Shown here piece by piece: positions 38,314 through 50,256 of a stretch of 64,000 bases of DNA. This DNA is from Canna indica (Eukaryota; Streptophyta; Magnoliopsida; Zingiberales; Cannaceae). The notes under the pieces were generated by a model, which did not search any database, was not told the DNA's origin, and worked only from the letters and a program-made list of their open reading frames with translations. Numbering within the stretch: the first letter of the stretch is position 1; every line of letters starts with the position of its first letter. The DNA lies in assembly GCA_034359265.1 (NCBI GenBank), contig CP136896.1, positions 35,082,001 to 35,146,000 of the forward strand, in the 5' to 3' direction. The translations under genes and the position numbers were made by a program.

Positions 38314-41300
38314 GTGAATGTTCTGGAGTCGCTCGGGACTCAGATTACAGGGCGTTTCGAGCCGATACCCCAAAGTTCAATCAGTCTGCTTCGTTCAAGA
38401 TTCTATTCGAAAAATAGTGCAATTCTGTGCATTAGCCTGTCAAGAATAACTCGATTAACAACTTCTCCCATCGCAGTGAATGTTCTGGAGTCGCTCGGTA
38501 CTCAGATTACTGGGCGTTTCGAGACGATTCCCCAAAGTTCAATCAGTCGGCTTCGTTCAAAATCAATTCGAAAAATCATGCAATTCTTTGCATTAGTCTG
38601 TCAAAAATAACTCGATTAACAACTTCTCCCATCACAGTGAATGTTCTGGAGTCGCTCGGGACTCAGATTACAGGGCGTTTCCAGCCGATACCCCGAAGTT
38701 CAATCAGTCGGCATCGTTCAAGATCTATTCGAAAAATCATGCAATTCTTTGCATTAGTCTGTCAAAAATAACTCGATTAACAACTTCTCCTATCACAGTT
38801 AATGTTCTGGAGTCGCTCGGGACTCAGATTACAGGGCGTTTCGAGCCGATACCCCGAATTTCAATCAGTCGATTTCGTTCAAGATTCTATTCGAAAAATC
38901 GTGCAATTCTGTGCATTAGTCTGTCAAAAATAACTCGATTAACAACTTCTCCCATCGCAGTGAATGTTCTGGAGTCGCTGGGTACTCAGATTACTGGGTG
39001 TTTCGAGCTGATACCCCAAAGTTCAATCAGTCGGCATCGTTCAAGATCTATTCAAAAAATCATGCAATTCTTTGCATTTGTCTGTCAAAAATAACTCGAT
39101 TAACAACTTCTCCCATCACAGTGAATGTTCTGGAGTCGCTCGGGACTCAGATTACAGGGCGTTTCGAGCCGATATCCCGAAGTTCAATCAGTCTGCTTCG
39201 TTCAAGATTCTATTCGAAAAATAGTGCAATTCTGTGCATTAGTCTGTCGAGAATAACTTGATTAACAACTTCTCCCAACGCAGTGAATGTTCTGGAGTCG
39301 CTCGGTACTCAGATTACTAGGCGTTTCGAGCCGATACCACAAAGTTCAATCAGTCGGCCTCGTTCAAAATCAATTCGAAAAATCGTGCAATTCTTTGCAT
39401 TAGTCTGTCAAAAATAACTCGATTAACAACTTCTCCCATCACAGTGAATGTTCTGGAGTCGCTGGGGACTCAGATTACAGGGCGTTTCGAGACGATACCC
39501 CGAAGTTCAATCAGTCTGTTTCGTTCAAGATTCGATTTGAAAAATAGTGCAATTCTGTGCATTAGTCTGTCAAGAATAACTCGATTAACAACTTCTCCCA
39601 TCGCAGTGAATGTTCTGGAGTCGCTCGGTACTCAGATTACTGGGCGTTTCGAGACGATACCCCGAAGTTCAATCAGTCGGCTTCGTTCAAAATCAATTCG
39701 AAAAATCGTGCAATTCTTTGCATTAGTCTTTCAAAAATAACTCGATTAACAACTTCTCCCATCATAGTGAATGTTCTGGAGTCGCTCGGGACTCAGATTA
39801 TAGGGCGTTTCGAGCCGATACCCCGAAGTTCAATCAGTCGGCATCGTTCAAGATCTATTCGAAAAATCATGCAATTCTTTGCATTAGTCTGTCAAAAATA
39901 ACTCGATTAACAACTTCTCCCATCACAGCTAATGTTCTGGAGTCGCTCGGGACTCAGATTACAGGGCGTTTCGAGCCGATACCCCGAATTTCAATCAGTC
40001 GACTTCGTTCAAGATTCTATTCGAAAAATCGTGCAATTCTGTGCATTAGTCTGTCAAAAATAACTCGATTAACAACTTCTCCCATCGCAGTGAATGTTCT
40101 GGAGTCGCTCGGTACTCAGATTACTGGGCGTTTCGAGCTGATACCCCAAAGTTCAATCAGTCGGCATCGTTCAAGATCTATTCAAAGAATCATGCAATTC
40201 TTTGCATTAGTCTGTCAAAAATAACTCGATTAACAACTTCTCCCATCACAGTGAATGTTCTGGAGTCGCTCGGGACTCAGATTACAGGGCGTTTCGAGCC
40301 GATACCCCGAAGTTCAATCAGTCTGCTTCGTTCAAGATTCTATTCGAAAAATAGTGCAATTCTGTGCATTAATCTGTCGAGAATAACTCGATTAACAACT
40401 TCTCCCAACGCAGTGAATGTTCTGGAGTCGCTCGGTACTCAGATTACTGGGCGTTTCGAGCCGATACCCCAAACTTCAATCAGTCGGCCTCGTTCAAAAT
40501 CAATTCGAAAAATCGTGCAATTCTTTGCATTAGTCTGTCAAAAATAACTCGATTAACAACTTCTCCCATCACAGTGAATGTTCTGGAGTCGCTCGGGACT
40601 CAGATTACAGGGCGTTTTGAGCCGATACCCCGAAGTTCAATCAGTCAGAATCGTTCAAGATCTATTCGAAAAATCATGCAATTCTTTGCATTAGTCTATC
40701 AAAAATAACTCGATTAACAACTTCTCCCATCACAGTGAATGTTCTGGAGTCGCTCGGGACTCTGATTACAGGGCGTTTCGAGCCGATACCCCGAAGTTCA
40801 ATCAGTCTGCTTCGTTCAAGATTCGATTCGAAAAATAGTGCAATTCTGTGCATTAGTCTATCAAGAATAACTCGATTAACAACTTCTCCCATCGCAGTGA
40901 ATGTTCTGGAGTCGCTCGGTACTCAGATTACTGGGCGTTTCGAGCTGATACCCCAAAGTTCAATCAGTCGGCATCGTTCAAGATCTATTCAAAGAATCAT
41001 GCAATTCTTTGCATTAGTCTGTCAAAAATAACTCGATTAACAACTTCTCCCATCACAGTGAATGTTCTGGAGTCGCTCGGGACTCAGATTACAGGGCGTT
41101 TCGAGCCGATACCCCGAAGTTCAATCAGTCTGCTTCGTTCAAGATTCTATTCGAAAAATAGTGCAATTCTGTGCATTAGTCTATCAAGAATTACTCGATT
41201 AACAACTTCTCCCATCGCAGTGAATGTTCTGGAGTCGCTCGGTACTCAGATTACTGGGCGTTTCGAACCGATACCCCGAAGTTCAATCAGTCGGCCTCGT

Positions 41301-41864
41301 TCAAAATCAATTCAAAAAATCGTGCAATTCTTTGGATTAGTCTGTCAAAAATAACTCGATTAACAACTTCTTCCATCACAGTGAATGTTCTGGAGTCGCT
41401 CGGGACTCAGATTACAGGGCGTTTCGAGCCGATACCCCGAAGTTCAATCAGTCGGCATCGTTCAAGATCTATTCGAAAAATCATGCAATTCTTTGCATTA
41501 GTCTGTCAAAAATAACTCGATTAACAACTTCTCCCATCATAGTTAATGTTCTGGAGTCGCTCGGGACTCAGATTACAGGGCGTTTCGAGCCGATACCCCG
41601 AATTTCAATCAGTCGACTTCGTTCAAGATTCTATTCGAAAAATCGTGCAATTATGTGCATTAGTCTGTCGAAAATAACTCGATTAACAACTTCTCCCATC
41701 GCAGTGAATGTTCTGGAGTCGCTCGGTACTTAGATTACTGGGTGTTTCGTGCTGATACCCCGAAGTTCAATCAGTCGGCATCGTTCAAGATCTATTCGAA
41801 AAATCATGCAATTCTTTGCATTAGTCTGTCAAAAATAACTCGATTAACAACTTCTCCCATCACA
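38314..41864. repeat. Transition block of 22 monomers between the two domains
   Basis: It opens as a copy of the 20-mer (k a2 f g h, 38,314-39,120) and then departs: c1 c2x r1-like a2 q g h c1 c2x e r1 h c1 r2 e g b2. The right-domain markers first appear here: CCAACGCAGTG at 39,277, GATTCGATTTG in the monomer at 39,444, GAACCGAT and TTGGATTAG in the monomer at 41,220. The q monomer (39767) retains TATAGGGCG from M2. No stable HOR period is evident, as expected for a recombination frontier. Confidence 0.83.
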
Positions 41865-44218
41865 GTGAATGTTCTGGAGTCGCTCGGGACTCAGATTACA
41901 GGGCGTTTCGAGCCGATACCCCAAAGTTCAATCAGTCTGCTTCGTTCAAGATTCTATTCGAAAAATAGTGCAATTCTGTGCATTAGCCTGTCAAGAATAA
42001 CTCGATTAACAACTTCTCCCATCGCAGTGAATGTTCTGGAGTCGCTCGGTACTCAGATTACTGGGCGTTTCGAGACAATTCCCCGAAGTTCAATCAGTCG
42101 GCTTCGTTCAAAATCAATTCGAAAAATCATGCAATTCTTTGCATTAGTCTGTCAAAAATAACTCGATTAACAACTTCTCCCATCACAGTGAATGTTCTGG
42201 AGTCGCTCGGGACTCAGATTACAGGGCGTTTCCAGCCGATACCCCGAAGTTCAATCAGTCGGCATCGTTCAAGATCTATTCGAAAAATCATGCAATTCTT
42301 TGCATTAGTCTGTCAAAAATAACTCGATTAACAACTTCTCCTATCACAGTTAATGTTCTGGAGTCGCTCGGGACTCAGATTACAGGGCGTTTCGAGCCGA
42401 TACCCCGAATTTCAATCAGTCGACTTCGTTCAAGATTCTATTCGAAAAATCGTGCAATTCTGTGCATTAGTCTGTCAAAAATAACTCGATTAACAACTTC
42501 TCCCATCGCAGTGAATGTTCTGGAGTCGCTGGGTACTCAGATTACTGGGTGTTTCGAGCTGATACCCCAAAGTTCAATCAATCGGCATCGTTCAAGATCT
42601 ATTCAAAAAATCATGCAATTCTTTGCATTAGTCTGTCAAAAATAACTCGATTAACAACTTCTCCCATCACAGTGAATGTTCTGGAGTCGCTCGGGACTCA
42701 GATTACAGGGCGTTTCGAGCCGATACCCCGAATTTCAATCAGTCGACTTCGTTCAAGATTCTATTCTAAAAATCGTGCAATTCTGTGCATTAGTCTGTCA
42801 AAAATAACTCGATTAACAACTTCTCCCATCGCAGTGAATGTTCTGGAGTCGCTCGGTACTCAGATTACTGGGCGTTTCGAGCTGATACCCCAAAGTTCAA
42901 TCAGTCGGCATCGTTCAAGATCTATTCGAAAAATCATGCAATTCTTTGCATTAGTCTGTCAAAAATAACTCGATTAATAACTTCTCCCATCACAGTGAAT
43001 GTTCTGGAGTCGCTCGGGACTCAGATTACAGGGCGTTTCGAGCCGATACCCCGAAGTTCAATCAGTCTGCTTCGTTCAAGATTCTATTCGAAAAATAGTG
43101 CAATTCTGTGCATTAGTCTGTCGAGAATAACTCGATTAACAACTTCTCCCATCGCAGTGAATGTTCTGGAGTCACTCGGTACTCAGATTACTGGGCATTT
43201 CGAGCCGATACCCCGAAGTTCAATCAGTCGGCCTCGTTCAAAATCAATTCGAAAAATCGTGCAATTCTTTGCATTAGTCTGTCAAAAATAACTCGATTAA
43301 CAACTTCTCCCATCACAGTGAATGTTCTGGAGTCGCTCGGGACTCAGATTACAGGGCGTTTCGAGCCGATACCCCGAAGTTCAATCAGTCGGCATCGTTC
43401 AAGATCTATTCAAAAAATAATGCAATTCTTTGCATTAGTCTGTCAAAAATAACTCGATTAACAACTTCTCCCATCACAGTGAATGTTCTGGAGTCGCTCG
43501 GGACTCTGATTACAGGGCGTTTCGAGCCGATACCCCGAATTTCAATCAGTCGGCTTCGTTCAAGATTCTATTCGAAAAATCGTGTAATTCTGTGCATTAG
43601 TCTGTCAAAAATAACTCGATTAACAACTTCTCCCATCGCAGTGAATGTTCTGGAGTCGCTCGGTTCTTAGATTACTGGGCGTTTCGTGCTGATACCCCGA
43701 AGTTCAATCAGTCGGCATCGTTCAAGATCTATTCGAAAAATCATGCAATTCTTTGCATTAGTCTGTCAAAAATAACTCGATTAATAACTTCTCCCATCAC
43801 AGTGAATGTTCTGGAGTCGCTCGGGACTCAGATTACAGGGCGTTTCGAGCCGATACCCCGAAGTTCAATCAGTCTGCTTCGTTCAAGATTCTATTCGAAA
43901 AATAGTGCAATTCTGTGCATTAGTCTGTCGAGAATAACTCGATTAACAACTTCTCCCATCGCAGTGAATGTTCTGGAGTCACTCGGTACTCAGATTACTG
44001 GGCATTTCGAGCCGATACCCCGAAGTTCAATCAGTCGGCCTCGTTCAAAATCAATTCGAAAAATCGTGCAATTCTTTGCATTAGTCTGTCAAAAATAACT
44101 CGATTAACAACTTCTCCCATCACAGTGAATGTTCTGGAGTCGCTCGGGACTCAGATTACAGGGCGTTTCGAGCCGATACCCCGAAGTTCAATCAGTTGGC
44201 ATCGTTCAAGATCTATTC
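41865..44218. repeat. Ectopic copy of 35,086-37,439 (2,354 bp)
   Basis: The order k a2 f g h g h c1 c2 e b1 b2 c1 c2 e is the same as in the 20-mer, with the same private markers (GAGACAATTCCCCG, GCTGGGTACTC, AATCAATCGG, TATTCTAAAAATCG, GATTAATAAC twice). I noticed only three differences: GGGCCTTTCG against GGGCGTTTCG near 35,610/42,389, CAAATCTTTG against CAATTCTTTG near 36,484/43,263, and GGTACTTAG against GGTTCTTAG near 36,885/43,664. The match stops at 44,219 inside e, where TTCGAAAAATC replaces TTCAAAAAATA. At the left it ends within the conserved tail before 41,865. Confidence 0.88.
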
Positions 44219-44931
44219 GAAAAATCATGCAATTCTTTGCATTAGTCTGTCAAAAATAACTCGATTAACAACTTCTCCTATCACAGTTAATGTTCTGGAG
44301 TCGCTCGGGACTCAGATTACAGGGCGTTTCGAGCCGATACCCCGAATTTCAATCAGTCGACTTCGTTCAAGATTCTATTCGAAAAATCGTGCAATTCTGT
44401 GCATTAGTCTGTCAAAAATAACTCGATTAACAACTTCTCCCATCGCAGTGAATGTTCTGGAGTCGCTCGGGACTCAGATTACAGGGCGTTTCGAGCCGAT
44501 ACCCCGAAGTTCAATCAGTTGGCATCGTTCAAGATCTATTCGAAAAATCATGCAATTCTTTGCATTAGTCTATCAAAAATAACTCGATTAACAACTTCTC
44601 CTATCACAGTTAATGTTCTGGAGTCGCTCGGGACTCAGATTACAGGGCGTTTCGAGCCGATACCCCGAATTTCAATCAGTCGACTTCGTTCAAGATTCTA
44701 TTCGAAAAATCGTGCAATTATGTGCATTAGTCTGTCGAAAATAACTCGATTAACAACTTCTCCCATCGCAGTGAATGTTCTGGAGTCGCTCGGTACTTAG
44801 ATTACTGGGCGTTTCGTGCTGATACCCCGAAGTTCAATCAGTCGGCATCGTTCAAGATCTATTCGAAAAATCATGCAATTCTTTGCATTAGTCTGTCAAA
44901 AATAACTCGATTAACAACTTCTCCCATCACA
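44219..44931. repeat. Junction block: e tail, g, e, g, b2-like
   Basis: The e g dimer is duplicated here (e at 44125 and 44448, offset 323 bp). The second g (44609) has ATTATGTGCATTAG and CTGTCGAAAAT, shared with the g at 41,542. The b2-like monomer at 44,771 shares GCGTTTCGTGCTG with those at 33,634, 36,862 and 43,641. From here on no left-domain M1, M2, M3, a1 or d monomer is found. Confidence 0.82.
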
Positions 44932-45750
44932 GTGAATGTTCTGGAGTCGCTCGGGACTCAGATTACAGGGCGTTTCGAGCCGATACCCCGAAGTTCAATC
45001 AGTCTGCTTCGTTCAAGATTCTATTCGAAAAATCATGCAATTCTGTGCATTAGTCTGTCGAGAATAACTCGATTAACCACTTCTCCCAACGCAGTGAATG
45101 TTCTGGAGTCGCTCGGTACTCAGATTACTGGGCGTTTCGAGCCGATACCCCAAAGTTCAATCAGTCGGCCTCGTTCAAAATCAATTCGAAAAATCGTGCA
45201 ATTCTTTGCATTAGTCTGTCAAAAATAACTCGATTAACAACTTCTCCCATCACAGTGAATGTTCTGGAGTCGCTCGGGACTCAGATTACAGGGCGTTTCG
45301 AACCGATACCCCGAAGTTCAATCAGTCGGCATCGTTCAAGATCTATTCGAAAAATCATTCAATTCTTTGCATTAGTCTATCAAAAATAACTCGATTAACA
45401 ACTTCTCCCATCACAGTGAATGTTCTGGAGTCGCTCGGGACTCTGATTACAGGGCGTTTCGAGCCGATACCCCGAAGTTCAATCAGTCTGCTTCGTTCAA
45501 GATTCGATTCGAAAAATAGTGCAATTCTGTGCATTAGTCTATCAAGAATAACTCGATTAACAACTTCTCCCATCGCAGTGAATGTTCTGGAGTCGCTCGG
45601 TACTCAGATTACTAGGCGTTTCGAACCGATACCCCGAAGTTCAATCAGTCGGCCTCGTTCAAAATCAATTCAAAAAATCGTGCAATTCTTTAGATTAGTC
45701 TGTCAAAAATAACTCGATTAACAACTTCTCCCATCACAGTGAATGTTCTG

Positions 45751-45766
45751 GAGTCGCTCGGGACTC
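45751..45766. repeat. 5-bp inverted repeat GAGTC-GCTCGG-GACTC
   Basis: The arms are complementary over 5 bp with a 6-nt loop, and pairing could extend by two pairs across a one-base bulge (CTGGAGTC with GACTCAG). The dyad is present in monomers reading CGGGACTC and absent in those reading CGGTACTC (h, c2, c2x, a2, r2) or CGGTACTTAG (b2). The presence or absence of the dyad therefore follows the order of monomer types. Confidence 0.72.
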
Positions 45767-45833
45767 AGATTACAGGGCGTTTCGAGCCGATACCCCGAAG
45801 TTCAATCAGTCGGCATCGTTCAAGATCTATTCG

Positions 45834-45870
45834 AAAAATCATGCAATTCTTTGCATTAGTCTGTCAAAAA
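45834..45870. other. Two A-tracts spaced 32 bp, flanking the dyad
   Basis: Five A residues at 45,834-45,838 and five at 45,866-45,870 have centres 32 bp apart, close to three helical turns. Helically phased A-tracts are a known cause of intrinsic DNA curvature. The pair brackets the ATGCAA/TTGCAT dyad and recurs in most monomers. Some lengthen the first tract to six (TTCAAAAAATC) or interrupt the second (CAAGAATAAC, CGAGAATAAC). Curvature is inferred from sequence, not measured. Confidence 0.65.
45841..45856. repeat. 6-bp inverted repeat in the reference monomer (ATGCAA-TTCT-TTGCAT)
   Basis: The arms are perfect 6-bp complements around a 4-nt loop. The dyad recurs in e, h, b2, f and M2 monomers that read CATGCAATTCTTTGCATTAG. 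It shortens to 5-bp arms where the text is CGTGCAATTCTTTGCA (c2, a2, c2x) and is disrupted in the 162-bp types (GTGCAATTCTGTGCA). It is lost in r2, where TTTGCAT has become TTTGGAT or TTTAGAT. Short dyads have been discussed as a feature of centromeric satellites without a CENP-B box. Whether this one binds a protein or extrudes is unknown. Confidence 0.8.
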
Positions 45871-46222
45871 TAACTCGATTAACAACTTCTCCCATCAAAG
45901 TTAATGTTCTGGAGTCGCTCGGGACTCAGATTACAGGGCGTTTCGAGCCGATACCCCGAATTTCAATCAGTCGACTTCGTTCAAGATTCTATTCGAAAAA
46001 TCGTGCAATTATGTGCATTAGTCTGTCAAAAATAACTCGATTAACAACTTCTCCCATCGCAGTGAATGTTCTGGAGTCGCTCGGTACTCAGAATACTGGG
46101 CGTTTCGAGCTGATACCCCAAAGTTCAATCAGTCGTCATCGTTCAAGATCTATTCAAAAAATCATGCAATTCTTTGCATTAGTCTGTCAAAAATAACTCG
46201 ATTAACAACTTCTCCCATCACA

Positions 46223-47352
46223 GTGAATGTTCTGGAGTCGCTCGGGACTCAGATTACAGGGCGTTTCGAGCCGATACCCCGAAGTTCAATCAGTCTGCTT
46301 CGTTCAAGATTCTATTCGAAAAATCATGCAATTCTGTGCATTAGTCTGTCGAGAATAACTCGATTAACCACTTCTCCCAACGCAGTGAATGTTCTGGAGT
46401 CGCTCGGTACTCAGATTACTGGGCGTTTCGAGCCGATACCCCAAAGTTCAATCAGTCGGCCTCGTTCAAAATCAATTCAAAAAATCGTGCAATTCTTTGG
46501 ATTAGTCTGTCAAAAATAACTCGATTAACAACTTCTCCCATCACAGTGAATGTTCTGGAGTCGCTCGGGACTCAGATTACAGGGCGTTTCGAGCCGATAC
46601 CCCGAAGTTCAATCAGTCTGCTTCGTTCAAGATTCGATTCGAAAAATAGTGCAATTCTGTGCATTAGTCTATCAAGAATAACTCGATTAACAACTTCTCC
46701 CATCGCAGTGAATGTTCTGGAGTCGCTCGGTACTCAGATTACTAGGCGTTTCGAACCGATACCCCGAAGTTCAATCAGTCGGCCTCGTTCAAAATCAATT
46801 TAAAAAATCGTGCAATTCTTTAGATTAGTCTGTCAAAAATAACTCGATTAACAACTTCTCCCATCACAGTGAATGTTCTGGAGTCGCTCGGGACTCAGAT
46901 TACAGGGCGTTTCGAGCCGATACCCCGAAGTTCAATCAGTCGGCATCGTTCAAGATCTATTCAAAAAATCATGCAATTCTTTGCATTAGTCTGTCAAAAA
47001 TAACTCGATTAACAACTTCTCCCATCAAAGTTAATGTTCTGGAGTCGCTCGGGACTCAGATTACAGGGCGTTTCGAGCCGATACCCCGAATTTCAATCAG
47101 TCGACTTCGTTCAAGATTCTATTCGAAAAATCGTGCAATTATGTGCATTAGTCTGTCAAAAATAACTCGATTAACAACTTCTCCCATCGCAGTGAATGTT
47201 CTGGAGTCGCTCGGTACTCAGAATACTGGGCGTTTCGAGCTGATACCCCAAAGTTCAATCAGTCGTCATCGTTCAAGATCTATTCAAAAAATCATGCAAT
47301 TCTTTGCATTAGTCTGTCAAAAATAACTCGATTAACAACTTCTCCCATCACA
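46223..47352. repeat. 7-mer (1,130 bp): c1 c2x/r2 r1 r2 e g h
   Basis: The second monomer is a chimera with a c2x first half (CCAACGCAGTG, ACCCCAAAG) and an r2 second half (AATTCAAAAAATCG, TTTGGATTAG). The exchange removed one e. r1 reads GGGACTCAG where the usual form is GGGACTCTG. r2 reads AATTTAAAAAATCG. Confidence 0.87.
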
Positions 47353-48159
47353 GTGAATGTTCTGGAGTCGCTCGGGACTCAGATTACAGGGCGTTTCGAG
47401 CCGATACCCCGAAGTTCAATCAGTCTGCTTCGTTCAAGATTCTATTCGAAAAATCATGCAATTCTGTGCATTAGTCTGTCGAGAATAACTCGCTTAACCA
47501 CTTCTCCCAACGCAGTGAATGTTCTGGAGTCGCTCGGTACTCAGATTACTGGGCGTTTCGAGCCGATACCCCAAAGTTCAATCAGTCGGCCTCGTTCAAA
47601 ATCAATTCAAAAAATCGTGCAATTCTTTGGATTAGTCTGTCAAAAATAACTCGATTAACAACTTCTTCCATCACAGTGAATGTTCTGGAGTCGCTCGGGA
47701 CTCAGATTACAGGGCGTTTCGAGCCGATACCCCGAAGTTCAATCAGTCGGCATCGTTCAAGATCTATTCGAAAAATCATGCAATTCTTTGCATTAGTCTG
47801 TCAAAAATAACTCGATTAACAACTTCTCCCATCATAGTTAATGTTCTGGAGTCGCTCGGGACTCAGATTACAGGGCGTTTCGAGCCGATACCCCGAATTT
47901 CAATCAGTCGACTTCGTTCAAGATTCTATTCGAAAAATCGTGCAATTATGTGCATTAGTCTGTCAAAAATAACTCGATTAACAACTTCTCCCATCGCAGT
48001 GAATGTTCTGGAGTCGCTCGGTACTCAGAATACTGGGCGTTTCGAGCTGATACCCCAAAGTTCAATCAGTCGTCATCGTTCAAGATCTATTCAAAAAATC
48101 ATGCAATTCTTTGCATTAGTCTGTCAAAAATAACTCGATTAACAACTTCTCCCATCACA
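47353..48159. repeat. 5-mer (807 bp): c1 c2x/r2 e g h
   Basis: This is the preceding 7-mer without r1 r2. It keeps the c2x/r2 chimera, so the deletion of r1 r2 followed the chimera. A private CTCGCTTAACCAC lies near 47,491 and CTTCTTCCATC precedes e, as at 41,381. Confidence 0.87.
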
Positions 48160-50256
48160 GTGAATGTTCTGGAGTCGCTCGGGACTCAGATTACAGGGCG
48201 TTTCGAGCCGATACCCCGAAGTTCAATCAGTCTGCTTCGTTCAAGATTCTATTCGAAAAATCATGCAATTCTGTGCATTAGTCTGTCGAGAATAACTCGA
48301 TTAACCACTTCTCCCAACGCAGTGAATGTTCTGGAGTCGCTCGGTACTCAGATTACTGGGCGTTTCGAGCCGATACCCCAAAGTTCAATCAGTCGGCCTC
48401 GTTCAAAATCAATTCGAAAAATCGTGCAATTCTTTGCATTAGTCTGTCAAAAATAACTCGATTAACAACTTCTCCCATCACAGTGAATGTTCTGGAGTCG
48501 CTCGGGACTCAGATTACAGGGCGTTTCGAGCCGATACCCCGAAGTTCAATCAGTCGGCATCGTTCAAGATCTATTCGAAAAATCATTCAATTCTTTGCAT
48601 TAGTCTATCAAAAATAACTCGATTAACAACTTCTCCCATCACAGTGAATGTTCTGGAGTCGCTCGGGACTCTGATTACAGGGCGTTTCGAGCCGATACCC
48701 CGAAGTTCAATCAGTCTGCTTCGTTCAAGATTCGATTCGAAAAATAGTGCAATTCTGTGCATTAGTCTATCAAGAATAACTCGATTAACAACTTCTCCCA
48801 TCGCAGTGAATGTTCTGGAGTCGCTCGGTACTCAGATTACTAGGCGTTTCGAACCGATACCCCGAAGTTCAATCAGTCGGCCTCGTTCAAAATCAATTCA
48901 AAAAATCGTGCAATTCTTTAGATTAGTCTGTCAAAAATAACTCGATTAAAACTTCTCCCATCACAGTGAATGTTCTGGAGTCGCTCGGGACTCAGATTAC
49001 AGGGCGTTTCGAGCCGATACCCCGAAGTTCAATCAGTCGGCATCGTTCAAGATCTATTCGAAAAATCATGCAATTCTTTGCATTAGTCTGTCAAAAATAA
49101 CTCGATTAACAACTTCTCCCATCATAGTTAATGTTCTGGAGTCGCTCGGGACTCAGATTACAGGGCGTTTCGAGCCGATACCCCGAATTTCAATCAGTCG
49201 ACTTCGTTCAAGATTCTATTCGAAAAATCGTGCAATTCTGTGCATTAGTCTGTCAAAAATAACTCGATTAACAACTTCTCCCATCGCAGTGAATGTTCTG
49301 GAGTCGCTCGGTACTCAGATTACTGGGCGTTTCGAGCTGATACCCCAAAGTTCAATCAGTCGGCATCGTTCAAGATCTATTCAAAAAATCATGCAATTCT
49401 TTGCATTAGTCTGTCAAAAATAACTCGATTAACAACTTCTCCCATCACAGTGAATGTTCTGGAGTCGCTCGGGACTCAGATTACAGGGCGTTTCGAGCCG
49501 ATACCCCGAAGTTCAATCAGTCTGCTTCGTTCAAGATTCGATTCGAAAAATAGTGCAATTCTGTACATTAGTCTATCAAGAATAACTCGATTAACAACTT
49601 CTCCCATCGCAGTGAATGTTCTGGAGTCGCTCGGTACTCAGATTACTAGGCGTTTCGAACCGATACCCCGAAGTTCAATCAGTCGGCCTCGTTCAAAATC
49701 AATTTAAAAAATCGTGCAATTCTTTAGATTAGTCTGTCAAAAATAACTCGATTAACAACTTCTCCCATCACAGTGAATGTTCTGGAGTCGCTCGGGACTC
49801 AGATTACAGGGCGTTTCGAGCCGATACCCCGAAGTTCAATCAGTCGGCATCGTTCAAGATCTATTCGAAAAATCATGCAATTCTTTGCATTAGTCTGTCA
49901 AAAATAACTCGATTAACAACTTCTCCCATCAAAGTTAATGTTCTGGAGTCGCTCGGGACTCAGATTACAGGGCGTTTCGAGCCGATACCCCGAATTTCAA
50001 TCAGTCGACTTCGTTCAAGATTCTATTCGAAAAATCGTGCAATTATGTGCATTAGTCTGTCAAAAATAACTCGATTAACAACTTCTCCCATCGCAGTGAA
50101 TGTTCTGGAGTCGCTCGGTACTCAGAATACTGGGCGTTTCGAGCTGATACCCCAAAGTTCAATCAGTCGTCATCGTTCAAGATCTATTCAAAAAATCATG
50201 CAATTCTTTGCATTAGTCTGTCAAAAATAACTCGATTAACAACTTCTCCCATCACA
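48160..50256. repeat. 13-mer, right type (2,097 bp): 8-mer plus r1 r2 e g h
   Basis: The order is c1 c2x e r1 r2 e g h r1 r2 e g h. A one-base deletion, CTCGATTAAAACTTC at 48,941, makes it one base short of 2,098. The second r1 (49450) is the GGGACTCAG form and has CTGTACATTAG. Its r2 has AATTTAAAAAATCG like the 7-mer at 46,223. Confidence 0.87.

Larger units (their letters stand above)
45739..45899. repeat. Reference 161-bp monomer (e type, close to consensus)
   Basis: This copy is a good reference for the short class. Counting from GTGAATG as 1, it holds the GAGTC/GACTC dyad at 13-28, a CpG-rich half at 17-80, AGATCT at 85-90, an A-tract at 96-100, the ATGCAA/TTGCAT dyad at 103-118, a second A-tract at 128-132 and the conserved AACTCGATTAACAACTTC block at 135-152. 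The consensus has 70 G+C in 161 (43.5%) and ten CpG, at 17, 21, 40, 45, 50, 58, 73, 79, 94 and 138. The C excess (39 C to 31 G) makes the plus strand mildly skewed. No TATA-like or polymerase III box was evident. Function is unknown; the length suits one nucleosome plus linker. Confidence 0.9.
44932..46222. repeat. 8-mer HOR, right type (1,291 bp): c1 c2x e r1 r2 e g h
   Basis: This is the first complete right-domain unit. c1 reads AAATCATGCAATTCTGTGC and is followed by CTCGATTAACCACTTC and CCAACGCAGTG. r1 (45416) has GATTCGATTCG. r2 (45578) has TACTAGGCG, GAACCGAT and TTTAGATTAG. g begins after CATCAAAG with ATTATGTGCATTAG, and h has CAGAATACTGGG and GTCGTCATCG. Confidence 0.88.

Noticed and set aside
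40674..40892. Minus-strand 68-72 codon open frames at 40,674, 45,355, 48,583 and further right
   Set aside because: They coincide with the r1 monomer and appear only because its variants remove stops on the reverse strand. They are a useful marker of the right domain but not genes.
45833..45849. Possible CENP-B box at ATTCGAAAAATCATGC
   Set aside because: The TTCG and the following A match the essential positions, but ATGC or GTGC stands where CGGG is required (about six of nine essential bases). No better match was seen on either strand of the consensus.
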